A stretch of DNA of 64,000 bases from Candidula unifasciata (Eukaryota; Mollusca; Gastropoda; Stylommatophora; Geomitridae). The notes beneath the pieces were generated by a model. The model was not told the DNA's origin, made no database searches, and saw nothing but the letters and a program-made list of their open reading frames with translations. Positions 31,845-58,680 of this stretch are shown here, in pieces (position 1 is the first letter of the stretch; every line of letters begins with the position of its first letter). The DNA lies in NCBI GenBank assembly GCA_905116865.2, contig CAJHNH020008432.1:496401-560400 (forward strand), in the 5' to 3' direction. The translations under genes were made by a program, and so were the position numbers.

Positions 31845-32010
31845 TTTGTTTTATACCAGTCCCTGTTAAGTGAGATCATGTTTATTAATTTGTTTTATAC
31901 CAGTCACATATAAGCAAGGTCATTCTTCAGTTTGTTTTATACCAAATCACGCCTAAGTGAGGTCATTTTCAATTTGTTTTATACCAGACTCTTTAAAGTT
32001 AGATCATCCC
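31845..32010. repeat. About 50-bp tandem repeat in the DCUN1D 3' flank
   Basis: Four units of TTTGTTTTATACCAGTC plus AAGTGAGGTCATT. Probably within or just past the 3' UTR; no strong polyadenylation hexamer is evident before it. Confidence 0.75.
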
Positions 32011-32089
32011 TATCTTCCCTCTACACGACCAAAATACTTTCAGTGTTTTAACATTACATCTCGGGCTGAGGCAGATGGGTATAAAGTAA

Positions 32090-32440
32090 CAACAGTTGTG
32101 GCAGCATAGTAGCTCGACGCTCACCTGCCAGCTAGATGGTCTTCAGTTCAAATCCGCACTAAGGCAGATGTTTCTTCAAAACTGACCTTGACTGCCATGT
32201 TGACCCAGCCTACAATGGGTACCAGCTAATGTCCTGGCGAGTAAGGATAGCTCAGCATCATACTGGCCACCTTTACTTCCCATAACATTTTCTGGTACTT
32301 ATCTTTAGCTGAGCCAACCTAACAGCTAAGGTCAGTTACAACAGGATTTGTACCGGTGTAGATTTGATCCCAAGACCATTGGGGCTCGCAAGCTAGCATC
32401 CAGCCAGTGAGAGTTAAAGTACTAGGCGGTTAGGGCAGTA
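32090..32440 (+). mobile_element. tRNA-derived SINE (family B)
   Basis: Tract runs GTAGCTCGACGCTCACC, CAGTTCAAATCCGCAC (B-box-like), CCCAGCCTACAATGGGTACC, GGCGAGTAAGGATAGCTCAG, CACCTTTACTTCCC and a second tRNA-like GATTTGATCCC region, so two family-B units may be head to head. Confidence 0.55.
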
Positions 32441-32554
32441 ATTAAATGGAAACATTTGATGGATCGGGTGGAGTTATGAGAAATTTTTGGTTTCTGTAAT
32501 GAGCTGGAAAACTAAAAGTGTTTCTTGTCGGGATGGGAGGGGGGGGGGGGGGGG

Positions 32555-33110
32555 GTGTCAAAGGATTGGCTGATTGCCAAGAGGTGGTTGTTTAGAGATT
32601 GGCTGATCACCAAGAGATGCTGTTCAGTGATTGGCTGAAAGAATCACTAAGGTAAAGTAAAGATCCTTTTGCATGCATTTAGGCACATCGGGCATTTTTA
32701 AAGACCAATCGGCACTAGGAGGGTATTGTGGTCAGCATTATGCCGGCCGTCTTTACTTTTCCAGGACATACATCCTGGTACCCATTTTAGGCTGGATCGA
32801 TCTGCGACGCTCCATACCATGATAAATCCACGCAGCTAGCAGTGGGTTTCGATTGTGGTACATTGGAATTACGAGTCAGACTCGCAATGCCTAAGCCATG
32901 GACGTCGCGAGAAAGAATCACTAAGAGGTAATTATTTTGTGACTGGCTGATCACAGGTAGAAGGTTTTCTAGTGATTGGCTGAAAGAATCACTAAATGGT
33001 AGTTGTTTTATGAATGGCTAATTACTTAGCGGTGGTTATCTCATAATTGGCTGATCATTAAGCAGTGGTTATCTCAATTTTAATGATTGGCTCATCACTA
33101 AGAGAGATTT
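32555..33110. repeat. GATTGGCTGA minisatellite split by a SINE
   Basis: Degenerate units of GTGATTGGCTGATCACTAAG plus AGGTGGTTGTTT at 32555-32651 and 32926-33110. The SINE at 32652-32910 lies between them. A G run of about 19 precedes it at 32537. Confidence 0.8.
32652..32910 (-). mobile_element. tRNA-derived SINE (family B) with 15-bp TSD
   Basis: Flanked by GAAAGAATCACTAAG at 32637-32651 and 32911-32925. The minus-strand 5' end carries CATGGCTTAGGCATTGCGAG (A box) and CACAATCGAAACCCAC (B box). The perfect 15-bp duplication marks a recent LINE-mediated insertion into the minisatellite. Confidence 0.85.
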
Positions 33111-33634
33111 CTGCAGCCTCAGTAGTCTCTAAAAAGATTATGGCCAAGGCCTAGATATTTTCCATGGTGCAACTTTCATATTACCTTCCAAAACCAGTGA
33201 GAAGTATTGTTAGAACTGCTAGTTGTGGAAATCAAATCACCATATGTTGAGGATGTTGAAACTGTTTTCCTAGCCTCATTATTATAAGAGTGAGTTATGA
33301 ACTATACAACTTGTCTTTGGCAACAAGAAACACATAGATAGAATTTATGGTCTGCAGTGTTTAGATGTTCAGCACATGACATTATTTTGTTTTGTTAAAG
33401 TGCCGGTCTGTTGATATTGAGTAAAAAAATAAAATGTTCTTCCGTCTATCCAGGTCATGAATATATGTATTTTGAACCTGCGTATGCATATGATGAACAA
33501 TTCATAAATTGTTTCTGATATCACATATAGCGTTTTTGTATTTATTAATCACATGCACAGGAAAATTTTTAATTATAGTATACTAAGATTGTCTCATAAT
33601 ACCATGTACTGGGTCAGCAGTTGTTGCGGACTGT

Positions 33635-34700
33635 CTGATCAGCATTCTCCACATCTATCAGTGTCGGTCAGATGCCACAGACTTGCCTGGCTGACTGAAT
33701 CTGATCAGCATTCTCCACATCTATCAGTGTCAGTCAGATGCGACAGACCTGCCTGAATCTGATTAGCATTCTCCACATCTGTCGGTGTCGGTCAGATGCG
33801 ACAGACCTGCCTGGCTGACTGAATCAGATCAGCATTTCCCACATCTGTCGGTGTCGGTCAGATGCATCAGACCTGCCTGGCTGACTGAATCAGATCAGCA
33901 TTCTCCACATCTTTCAGTGTCGGTCAGATGCAACAGACCTGCCTGGCTGACTGAATCTGATCAGCATTCTCCACATCTGTCAGTGTCAGTCAGATGCGAC
34001 AGACCTGCCTGAATCTGATTAGCATTCTCCACATCTTTCAGTGTCAGTCAGATGCGACAGACCTGCCTGAATCTGATCAGCATTCTCCACATCTGTCAGT
34101 GTCGGTCAGATGCAACAGACCTGCCTGGCTGACTGAATCTGATTAGCATTCTCCACATCTTTCAGTGTCGGTCAGATGCAACAGACCTGCCTGGCTGACT
34201 GAATCTGATCAGCATTCTCCACATCTATCAGTGTCAGTCAGATGCGACAGACCTGCCTGAATCTGATTAGCATTCTCCACATCTTTCAGTGTCGGTCAGA
34301 TGCAACAGACCTGCCTGGCTGACTGAATCTGATTAGCATTCTCCACATCTTTCAGTGTCGGTCAGATGCAACAGACCTGCCTGGCTGACTGAATCTGATC
34401 AGCATTCTCCACATCTATCAGTGTCAGTCAGATGCGACAGACCTGCCTGAATCTGATTAGCATTCTCCACATCTGTCGGTGTCGGTCAGATGCATCAGAC
34501 CTGCCTGGCTGACTGAATCAGATCAGCATTCTCCACATCTTTCAGTGTCGGTCAGATGCAACTGACCTGCCTGGCTGACTGAATCTGATCAGCATTCTCC
34601 ACATCTATCAGTGTCAGTCAGATGCGACAGACCTGCCTGAATCTGATTAGCATTCTCCACATCTTTCAGTGTCAGTCAAGATGCAACAGACCTGCCTGGC
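33635..34700. repeat. Minisatellite with two unit types, 58 and 66 bp
   Basis: About 17 units containing AGCATTCTCCACATCT, GTCAGATGC and ACAGACCTGCCTG. Units differ by eight bases (GCTGACTG) between CCTG and AATCTGAT. The 66-bp type tends to carry GTCGGTCAGATGCAAC and the 58-bp type GTCAGTCAGATGCGAC. Frames over it (VSVRCDRPAWLTESDQHSP) are artefacts. Confidence 0.9.
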
Positions 34701-34704
34701 TGTT

Positions 34705-35250
34705 GTTCTAAACTCTGGCAGAAAGTTCTGGTCATTCTTCCACTTCTGGACTTTTGTCTAGAACTTATTACAGATCTGGCTTCATTGTATACAGATTCAT
34801 GGTTTCTCACCTTTTAGACTGACACACTTTGACTTTGGGGAGTCGCCCATTGGCAGAGCAGCTAGATGCTTGCCGTGAAAAGGAAGGTCGTGGGTTCACT
34901 CCCTGGCGAAGCCAGACTTTTTTTTTTCAAAAATGACCTTGGCTCCCAGGTTGACCCACCCTTGAGTGGGTACCAGGTGCAGTCCCGGGAAGTAAAGGCA
35001 GCCGTCATGATGCTGACCACATCACCCATCTTGTGCTGATTGGTCTATAAAAATATAGATCTAGCCCTATATGCCCTATACGTCTAAAGGCATGGAAAAG
35101 GGTCCTTTATTTTTATTTTGACTTTGAAGAAAACAGCCCTAATGAATTGACATGCTTGTTATGTGTGTGTGTGTGTGGGGTGGGGGGGTTATTATCTCCA
35201 CCCCTCAATAAAAATGGGGTCCCGAGACCAACATGTAAAAGCCAAATTTT
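34705..35250 (-). mobile_element. SINE family A split by a younger SINE
   Basis: Outer parts are 34705-34837 (CTCTGGCAGAAAGTTCTGGT) and 35127-35250 (AGAAAACAGCCCTAATGAAT, GTTATGTGTG). The insert at 34838-35116 lies between, with the target duplicated. Confidence 0.75.
34838..35116 (+). mobile_element. tRNA-derived SINE (family B) with 10-bp TSD
   Basis: TTTGACTTTG at 34828-34837 and 35117-35126 flanks it. The head has TTGGCAGAGCAGCTAGATGC and GTCGTGGGTTCACTCCC (boxes A and B), then TGAGTGGGTACCAGGTGC and GGGAAGTAAAGGCAGCC. One of the cleanest SINE insertions here. Confidence 0.85.
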
Positions 35251-35259
35251 GTCTTTCTT

Positions 35260-35760
35260 GATCTGCCTCATCTCCCCTCTACTGTTCAGAACGCCCGTAG
35301 TGTTGTTCTGAAGAGACAGGAGATTTTGTTACTAGCCCATACCACCTCCACACATTCCATCTAAACATAAATCTCAACACATTTCACACACACACATATA
35401 TATATATACAAACATAACATCTACACTCTTGTTTATACTAAAAAGCTGACATTGTTGAAAACAACAAAACTGCAATTAGGACAAATTCTTAGTTAAAAAA
35501 AGTTATCACAGATAAATAAACAAATTTTTTATCTTACTGAGCTGAGCAGAGTTGAATTAAGAACCAACATCACAGCACTCAGGAAATTCTCCCATAAGAG
35601 CTCTGTCCATGGTTCTGGTGATCAAGCGAGATGACAAAACATGATCGCCTGCGCTTATCAGCATGGCACATGATGATGATGCTTTCAATACTATTCTTTC
35701 TAAATCAGTTCATCACTGTAAAATTTTGGTAAAGAATTTAATTTCTGAGACAAATTTCTT
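35260..35760. other. No gene recognised
   Basis: Between DCUN1D and the DDIAS-like gene. 35545-35640 (AACCAACATCACAGCACTCA, AAGAGCTCTGTCC) recurs at 55050-55105, an unidentified repeat tail. CA/TA tracts at 35386-35410. Confidence 0.4.
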
Positions 35761-35764
35761 ATTT

Positions 35765-36215
35765 CTAAATGCAGACTGTTGGATTTCAGGCAGATGCATT
35801 CTGACTTAGACGGAAACACCCACGATTAGACGCTTCCTAGGACAGATTATTAGAGGGGGGAGGGGAGGGGCGGTGGGGCTAGTCTTTTCCTTCAAAAATG
35901 GGGCCTCCGAATCCACACAGAGGACACTGAAGTTCAAAAGCCCTGATTTTCTTCTTTCATCAACATCTGTTGCTGCGTTACATGTCACATAGGGCTCACA
36001 GTACATTTTCTTTTCTGTTCTATCCTGCGCAATTAATTTAATAACATGGATGGAATCCGGTCCCACACCCTTGGTCTCTCTCATCAATGTTCATCTTAGG
36101 GTTTCTTTTGGGCATCTCGTTTTCTCAGTCCATCTGTTTCCCCATTTATGTTCTTGTTTGTTGATTCTTTGTTCACTTCGCTTTAGGATGTGCCCCAAAT
36201 ATAGCCATCTTCTTT
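35765..36215 (-). mobile_element. SINE family A fragment and LINE-like fragment, copy 2
   Basis: 35765-35960 has CAGGCAGATGCATTCTGACT, AACACCCACGATTAGACGC and GAATCCACACAGAGGAC (family A). 36045-36215 parallels 29930-30130. Confidence 0.5.
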
Positions 36216-36221
36216 GTCTTA

Positions 36222-36368
36222 TAAATGTTGCTACAAACTATTGTCCCTTAAAAATGTTTCTACAAACTGTTGTCCCTTATAAATGTTGCTACAAACTGTT
36301 GCCCCTTAAAAATGTTTCTACAAACTGTTGTCCCTTATAAATGTTGCAACAAACTGTTGTCCAAACAT
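36222..36368. repeat. About 30-bp tandem repeat after the DDIAS-like stop codon
   Basis: Five units of CCTTATAAATGTTGCTACAA plus ACTGTTGT. On the minus strand it lies 36 bp or more past the stop, so it is probably in the 3' UTR. Confidence 0.85.
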
Positions 36369-36403
36369 TTGTCTTATCTCTTTACCTTTTTAAATTATAC
36401 AAG

Positions 36404-49604
<13,201 letters not shown>

Positions 49605-49712
49605 TGTGCTTTTTACTCAGCTACTTTATAAGACATTTTTTTCACCCTTTTTTTCTGGTGCTTTTTACTCAGCTACTTTATAAGACATTTTTTTCACCCT
49701 TTTTTTTCTGGT
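49605..49712. repeat. 51-bp tandem duplication just upstream of the DDIAS-like start codon
   Basis: GTGCTTTTTACTCAGCTACT, TTATAAGACATTTTTTTCACC and a T run occur twice in a row; the first base pair of the array touches the ATG at 49604. It would lie in the 5' UTR or core promoter. Confidence 0.9.
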
Positions 49713-49739
49713 GTACATCTCTGGTTTTATAAGTCCAGG

Positions 49740-50999
<1,260 letters not shown>

Positions 51000-51002
51000 G
51001 CC

Positions 51003-51131
51003 CAGATGGCTGGCATAGTTGGTTAAACCTGACTTCGCGGTGAGCGGGTGACGAACTCCTTGTTGTCCGGGTTTACGTCTAGATTTACGGTATCTATTAT
51101 GGAATCAAGACTGAAAGGTTTCAGGATATTT
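51003..51131 (+). mobile_element. tRNA-derived SINE (family D), copy 2
   Basis: A box TGGCATAGTTGG at 51011 and B-box-like CCGGGTTTACGTC; then TATGGAATCAAGACTG and a 30-A tail leading into (TA)n at 51153-51220. See 1490-1648. Confidence 0.65.
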
Positions 51132-51137
51132 GAAAAA

Positions 51138-51152
<15 letters not shown>

Positions 51153-51220
<68 letters not shown>
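51153..51220. repeat. (TA)n microsatellite
   Basis: About 34 TA units following the SINE poly-A. Confidence 0.95.
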
Positions 51221-51222
<2 letters not shown>

Positions 51223-51231
51223 TTACTTACT

Positions 51232-52181
<950 letters not shown>

Positions 52182-52399
52182 TGACGCTGAAAGGGAATAT
52201 TACATGACAGAAACCAGATAATAGTATAATTAAAAATGTCCTTTGGGATACACACAGCCAAATAAAAAAGAGGTAGTCCCTAAACCATACGAAGAAGAGA
52301 ATTAGTAGTATAATAAGTAGAGACAACGACAAGAGTGAACAATATGGGAAAGCCACCTGAGGATGTTGCGTACCCGTGGCGTAACCCTCGGCGTACGTT

Positions 52400-53720
52400 C
52401 AATCAATCAATCAGGTGCCATCTCCACAATGAAGGTTGGCTGCAATGGATCTCCAACAAGCCCTGTCTCTTGCCCTTGATGTACACTCACTCATACTGCT
52501 GTTCGTCCATCTCTTGATGTTATCCTCCCACTTGTAATGCTGTCTGCCTTTTGCATGCCTACCTTGAACCTTTCCCTCTAGGATGATCTTTACAATACTG
52601 TTATGTCTTTTAATGTGGCCAAAATATTTCACTTGTCTCTTTTTGATTTCACCTAGCAACTCTCTTTTCATTCCCAATTTCCTCAGTAACTCTGTATTTG
52701 ATAGCTTTTGTTTCCATGAAATACGACCTAATCTTCTGTATATCCACATCTCCAAAGAACTGATACAATTTTCCAGTTGTTTGTTCATTGTCCATGTCTC
52801 TGTGCCATACAGTAAGGTTGAGAATATATAACATTTGACAATTCTAATTTTTAATGTATTGCTTATTTCTCTTGATGTCAGTAACTTTTGCATGTCGTTG
52901 AAAATGTTTTTGGCCATCCCTATTCTTTACTTCTGTTTCACTTCTGTCGTTACATGTTATTACTTGTCCAAGATATAAGACATTTTTAACTTGTTCCAAT
53001 TTCACCCCGTTCACTGTGATATTCATTGTCAGCTGATTATTTTCTTTGCTAAATATCATGGTTTTTGTCTTTTTCAAATTTATATCTAATCCAAATTCTG
53101 CACTCCTTCTGTTTACTTGCTCCACTAGGTCTTGCAACTCCTGCTCACTCTCTGCTAGCAACACTGCATATCTCAGATTGTTTATTATTTTACCATTGAT
53201 GTGCAGTCTTGGTAATTCTACAATTTCTTTGAAAATGGTTTCTGTACATAAGTTGAAAAGGCTAAGCGACAGCACACATCCTTGTCTTACTCCTCTCTTG
53301 ATCTCTATCTGGGGTGAGCAGATGTTGTCATATCTTACTGTTGCTTCTTGCTCCCAGTATAAGTTTCTAATAAGTCTGATATCCTTTCCATCTAGTCCTA
53401 TGTTTTGAAAAGCTGCAATTAGTTGTTCATGTTGCACTCTGTCGAAAGCTTTTTTGTAATCTATAAAACATGCATAAATATTTTTCTAAACTTCTATATA
53501 TTTTTCAGTCAGTCAGTCAGCATCTTTAGACAAATTATGGCCTCTCCAGTACCACTGTTTTTACGGAATCCAAATTGCTCTTCAGAAACTTCTTTCTCTA
53601 TTTTATCTTGAATTCTTGCTTGTGTTATCTTCAAGAGTAACTTAGTTACGTGACTCATAAGGCTAATAGTTCTGTCATCTTCACAATCAACAGCTTTTGA
53701 TTTCTTGGGTAGTGTCACAC
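52400..53720 (-). pseudogene. LINE reverse transcriptase, 3' two thirds
   Basis: In minus order: DCEDDRTISLMSHVTKLLLK, ARIQDKIEKEVSEEQFGFRK, then MQHEQLIAAFQNIGLDGKDI, GVRQGCVLSLSLFNLCTE, an altered active-site region (NLRYAVLLAES, where YADD is expected) and, in a third frame, LLYGTETWTMNKQLEN and MKRELLGEIKKRQVKYFGHI. Frame changes at about 53450 and 52880 and the lost DD box show that it is inactive. Confidence 0.8.
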
Positions 53721-54049
53721 TAAGTGTGATGATAAATAAAAACATGTTTTCCGGCGTACGTCCGTTAGTTAGGAAAGATGAAAAGCAACAACAATAGTTA
53801 TTGTAATAATAATAAAAGACTTGGGGAAAATATATACCTCCTACATAAACGAACAATCAATACATTACTACCTGTTACTAGTGTTAGGCAGATATCTGTC
53901 TACATCCACAAAATACAACATCTGTCCAAACTTCTTGACACTAACAACATGGAATCCATCATTTCAAAAATTAGTCATATTAAAAAGTTGGATGGGAGAA
54001 TTTCCTTGAATTAATTGTTTCTCAAGTACAACGAATTCAATGTAATAGC

Positions 54050-55045
54050 CCCAATCCAAAAGCCTTTGATAGCCTGCATAGGAAATCACTATGAAAGATT
54101 TTGCGTCAGTATGGTGTACCACAGAAAATAGTAGATTTGATTAAAGCCATTTACTTAGAGTTTCATTGCAAGGTAGTTTGTGATAATTATACATCAGAAA
54201 GTTTCTTTGTCAACAGAGAAGTGAGACAGGGTTACATACTATCCCCCTTTTTGTACAATTTGGCCATTGACTGGATGATGAAGGAAGTTACACGAGACAG
54301 AAAAAGAGGCATCAGTTGGTCACTCACCTCTGTTTTAGAGGATCTGAACTATGCAAATGACATCAGCCTTATAGCAAGCTGTTATGTGGGCGCTCGGGAA
54401 AAGATTGAAAGAATGTCAACAGCAGCCCTTAAAATAGGACTCAAAATAAACACCAGTAAAACTAAAGAATTCAGAAATAATTTCAAAACAGAAAATCCAA
54501 TTATCCTAAATGATAAAGCAATAGAGGAAGTTGAAGAATTTATATACCTTAAAAGTAAAATTACTACAGATGGAGATTCTGAAAAAGGTGTAACATGAAG
54601 AATAAAGAAAGCAAATCAAGAATTTGCCATGCTTAACAATATATAGAAGTCATAGTGATTTAGTTTGAAGACAAAACTCAGAATATACCAGAGCAATATT
54701 TTAGGAATATACTATTTTACAACAGTTGATGTTGAAAAATGACAGCGGGAATTACACATAAACTTGAGACTTTTCAAAATAAATGTTTAAGAAGAATTCT
54801 ACCAATATTTTGGCCAAACAAGATCACAAATAAAGAACTGAGGAGAAAAACGGAATGTGCACCATTGGCAAATGTTATCAAAGTAAGACGATGGAGATGG
54901 CTTGGACATGTTTGCAGAAGGCTTTGTGAAACTCTGGCAAAAACAGCTCTCCGGTGGACAGCGGATGAAAAAGAAGACGATGACAACCTAAGGAAACCCG
55001 GAGAAGGAAAAAATAACGGGAAAAAAAGGAATGTAAACTGATTTG
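54050..55045 (+). pseudogene. RTE-like LINE RT and 3' end
   Basis: KAFDSLHRKSL (first catalytic D), MRQYGVPQKIVDLIKAIYLE, NREVRQGYILSPFLYNLAID, NYANDISLIAS (YADD changed to YAND) and, after stops, MTAGITHKLETFQNKCLRRI and VRRWRWLGHVCRRLCETLAK. Typical RTE order; the active-site change and frameshifts make it dead. Confidence 0.8.
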
Positions 55046-55049
55046 ATCT

Positions 55050-55180
55050 GATTCAAGAATCGACATCACAGCACTCGGGGCATTTTCATAAGCGCTCCGT
55101 CCCCATATTTAGCAGCCAGCGAAAAGTTCAGATACTAATGGTGCTAGAAGCATTCTGATTAAATGTCCGTCTTGGGTTTC
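55050..55180. repeat. Repeat tail shared with 35545-35640
   Basis: AATCGACATCACAGCACTCG and ATAAGCGCTCCGTCCCCAT recur with few changes; likely the 3' end of a LINE or SINE family. Confidence 0.45.
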
Positions 55181-55732
55181 ATCTGAGCCTCGAGCATCTG
55201 CCAGAACCTCTCGTCACTCGCCCCTCCCCTCCCCGCACCAGTCTCATCAGACTGTGGTGATCCATCTGCTCCTTCGAACTGTAACGCTCTCCCACAAGGC
55301 ACTAACCACGTCTGCCTTATCATGCATCAGTATTCCACCAAGCTGTGCAGAGCCAGCCAGTTTGTCCACCTGTTCATTTCCCAACACACCGACGTAGGGA
55401 AAAAATCCAGACGATACTCCTCACCCGTGTCCTTCGCAGCGAGGCATGCCACTCTGCACGAAGCATGCCTGTCCTGATCTTCCTCAACATGCTTTCTGAG
55501 TCAATTACAATCACGATGTTTGTGTGTGGGTGTTTGTGTGTGTGACTCTGTTTCTGTGTGTGTGTGTGTGTTCTCACAATAGCGGAAAGCTGCAGTGAAC
55601 GCCTCCACCCCCATTCTTAAGCTGGATGTTGTGGTATCATATGCTATCCTCTCCTTCCTCAGCATGCTTTCTGAGTCAGTTACAATCACGATGTTTGTGT
55701 GTGGGTGGGTGTATGTGTGTATCTCTGTTTCT

Positions 55733-55770
<38 letters not shown>

Positions 55771-55990
55771 TCACACCAGCGGAAAGCTGCAGTGAACGCC
55801 TCCACCCCCATTCTTAAGCTGGATGTTGTGGTATCATATGCTATCCTCTCCTTGTACCAAACGTCGACCACTAGGTGTGTAAACTGGCATGGGATACCAT
55901 GGGCAGAAAAGCAGCAGACCGGCAGCAGTGGAGATCACTTGTGAATGCCTTGTGTGTCAACAGCGACACGAAGAGGATACATATAGATAT
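55180..55990. pseudogene. LINE RNase H and 3'-end fragments with internal duplication
   Basis: Minus strand (55180-55560): IVIVIDSESMLRKIRTGMLR and AEWHASLRRTRVRSIVWIF, the D-S and W-I parts of RNase H. A segment with GGAAAGCTGCAGTGAACGCC and GGATGTTGTGGTATCATATG is present twice (about 55585 and 55780), each flanked by (GT)n. Plus strand 55885-55980 reads AWDTMGRKAADRQQWRSLVN, an RTE-type C-terminus. Confidence 0.6.
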
Positions 55991-56225
55991 AGACCCAATC
56001 CAATACTTTTTGAAGACGACTGAGGTTAAATACGCTGAGCTCTATCTAATTCAAGAGATCCAGTTTCGATGGATTCTTTTTATTTGGGGGTAAAAATGAA
56101 AATCCCAGCCTGAACAGTTCGCGGCGACTAGTAATGAGGTCATACTTCGCAGTCCCTTTTTCTAAAACCCTTAATACCCTTTTCCCCTCCCCGTTTTTCA
56201 CCGCACTCAAAATGTGTAAATACAG
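55990..56225. other. No gene recognised
   Basis: Short unassigned stretch between LINE fragments. Confidence 0.35.
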
Positions 56226-56229
56226 ACAG

Positions 56230-56530
56230 TAAGGCCAGTTTACAAGCCATTCGATTTTCTTTTTTCAAGTCTCAGATTATAACATTTTTTAAGGGACCCT
56301 GTGCAGGATATTTTGTTCTTAGATTCTTCTTCTTTTTCTTCTTCCTTTTGCCCTTTCACTGATACCAGGTTATAATCCAGTATTTCGGCGCCACCATTTA
56401 TGTACCTCTTTCTTGATCCTCCCCTCACCCTCCTCTTTGATGTTCTGCTGTAAAAAAAAAAAGTTTTATATGCCGTTTAGTCTGGTTGCATTTTTATTGC
56501 ACGACCGAACCATTTTATTCTTTGTCTGTC
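56230..56530 (-). pseudogene. LINE 3'-end fragment
   Basis: Minus frames: RMKWFGRAIKMQPD-like, TAEHQRGG, then the ITGLQPGIS-type tail seen at 2290-2745. Frameshifted. Confidence 0.5.
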
Positions 56531-56534
56531 AAAA

Positions 56535-57090
56535 TAATTCAGAAATTATCTTTTGTTCAACCTTCTCCCTAACGCTGTGTTGTTAGTGACCTTGTTGAGA
56601 AAGCACATTTCTGGTTAGACTGGCAAATGTGTCTATAATGGTCAATGGGATAACTCAGGCACACCAGAACAAGGAGCTGTTTCTGTGGCTTAAAACGTAC
56701 AGGACGCCGGGAAGATTACTCTATACTTATATAGGCCCACGTTGTTTCGATGACTGGATGCAATTTTTGCTCTAATGTCCCAGGTAGGTTACAGTGGAGG
56801 GTAGACCTAACCTGGCTCATAATGACTTGTTGTTGTTAGCCATAGGTCGCTTCGGGTTACGGGATGTAAATAATTTTATAATGGGAAAAAGTGTAACTGT
56901 ATCGCCTTGAAAGGAATTATTTTAAACATGTGAAGTACAAGCCACTGTGTTAGGGCGATATAAAGTATGTATCTTATAAAGTAGAAATATATAAAAGTGA
57001 TTAAAAAGGAGTGATATGACACTAGAGATATAAGTTATATAGTAGAATAGAGGAAGAGAGGGTATTCATTGGCTTGGTTAAGGGGGATAT
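56535..57090. other. No gene recognised
   Basis: Unique-looking AT-rich sequence between a LINE tail and the TGTA tract. Confidence 0.4.
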
Positions 57091-57091
57091 G

Positions 57092-57345
57092 CTGTATGTA
57101 TGTATGTATGTATGTATGTATGTATGTATGTATGTATGTATGTATGTATGTATGTATGTATGTATGTATGTATGTATGTATGTATGTATGTATGTATGTA
57201 TGTATGTATGTATGTATGTATGTATGTATGTATGTATGTATGTATGTATGTATGTATGTATGTCTGTATGTATGTATGTATGTATGTATGTATGTATGTA
57301 TGTATGTATGTATGTATGTATGTATGTATGTATGTATGTATCTAT
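57092..57345. repeat. (TGTA)n microsatellite, about 63 units
   Basis: Single interruptions at 57263 (TGTC) and near 57341. Produces poly-MYVC frames of over 100 codons that are not genes. Confidence 0.97.
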
Positions 57346-57349
57346 GTAT

Positions 57350-57355
57350 ATATAT

Positions 57356-57411
<56 letters not shown>

Positions 57412-57418
57412 TATATAG
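57350..57418. repeat. (TA)n microsatellite
   Basis: TA tract with two ATTA interruptions, following the TGTA tract. Confidence 0.95.
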
Positions 57419-57419
57419 T

Positions 57420-57750
57420 ACAATATATAAAACTGATTATAAGGGCGAGTGTTAACTAAGGTTGGGGTGGTGATTTGGGGGTCAAACAGCACAAGCATCA
57501 TCATCAAGTGCCATGCCGACTGGCAAGGGCCATCTTGTTCTCGCCAGGGTCTGTTGGGGTGTCAGTTGTTAGCTGATAAGTTGTGTTTATGGCAATATTC
57601 AACTAAGCAGCGATATGCCGTCATCAACAACTATTCCTTGGGGTAGGGGGCAGGGGTCATTAGACTCTCCTAAGCATATGAAGCTATGGCTTTGTATAGA
57701 AAACAAATGAACAATTATGACCAAATAGTTAGTCACTAAAGATCCCTCGT
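57420..57750. other. No gene recognised
   Basis: Unassigned intergenic sequence; a 65-codon frame at 57449-57646 has no recognisable motif. Confidence 0.35.
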
Positions 57751-58680
57751 AAACCAACCACTTTCACTGGGACGCCAGAAGTCACTTGATTCTTTCCATT
57801 TGGGGGAAACCTTAAGTGACTCACTAGACGATTCATGCCTTTCTCTTGTCTTGACAAGTCAGACCTTGAAGGTCATTGGTATGTCGCTAGCTATCATGAG
57901 AACACACTAGTTCAGTCGATGACTTTCTTCTTTGGAACACCTGAAGTCGATCAGGGTACCTCTTAAGTTGTTCACTAAAGTTCTTTAGTAAGTCTTTTCT
58001 CGGACACAAGACTAATCACTTGTCACCATGTAGGACACTTGAACGCACCCTTTGTCTTTTTCCTCTGGGACAGCTTAATATACTCAATGTTTTTCTCAAA
58101 TTATTCATCGAGATTCCTTGGTAAGTTGGACACTATTTTTGGGACACTTTCAGTCACTTAGTGTACTTCTCAAGGTGGTCACTAGTCTTGGTAAGTTGTT
58201 CACTGAAGGTTCTTAGTAAGTCAGCCAATATCCTCGAGACATTACAATTCACTCGATGTATTCTCCTTTTGGGACACTCAAGCCACTCACTGTAATTCTC
58301 GAGTTGTTCAATGAAGTTGGTTATTATGTCAACTACTACTCGTGAGACACCTTAAGCCATTCAACGTATGGCATAAGTATTTCATTGGCTGTACATAACA
58401 AGTTGAACACATGCAGACTTTTAGAAAACAAAAGGAGACTTCTAGAAAATATAAGAAGACTTTTAGGATATCCACGGCGACTTTTACAAAAGACAGGGCT
58501 ACCTGAAAACCAGATTGTCAGTCTTCTTGCTAATGTATTTTCTTTCAATGGTCATGCCAAGTTTCTTCATAGCAGCCCCATTATCCTTAATAACCTTAGG
58601 TCACTCGATGTCTTTCTCGACTTGATCGCTTCAAGTCCCTCGATGTCTTATCGTCTTACTGTACTTGTGCAAACTCATTT
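57750..58680. repeat. Degenerate tandem array, about 60-bp units
   Basis: Recurring words: GACTTGAAGTCAC/CTCAAGTCACTC, CGATGTATTTCTC, GAGTTGTTCAC and TTAGTAAGTC, with strongly diverged spacers. An interval at 58400-58500 has its own short repeat (GACTTTTAGAAAA-type). Confidence 0.6.

Noticed and set aside
33553..34012. Protein with repeated VSVRCDRPAWLTESDQHSP
   Set aside because: Arises from the 66-bp minisatellite (multiple of three); the frame breaks at the 58-bp units.
57069..57459. Long open frames of poly-MYVC
   Set aside because: All frames stay open over a (TGTA)n tract; no coding evidence.
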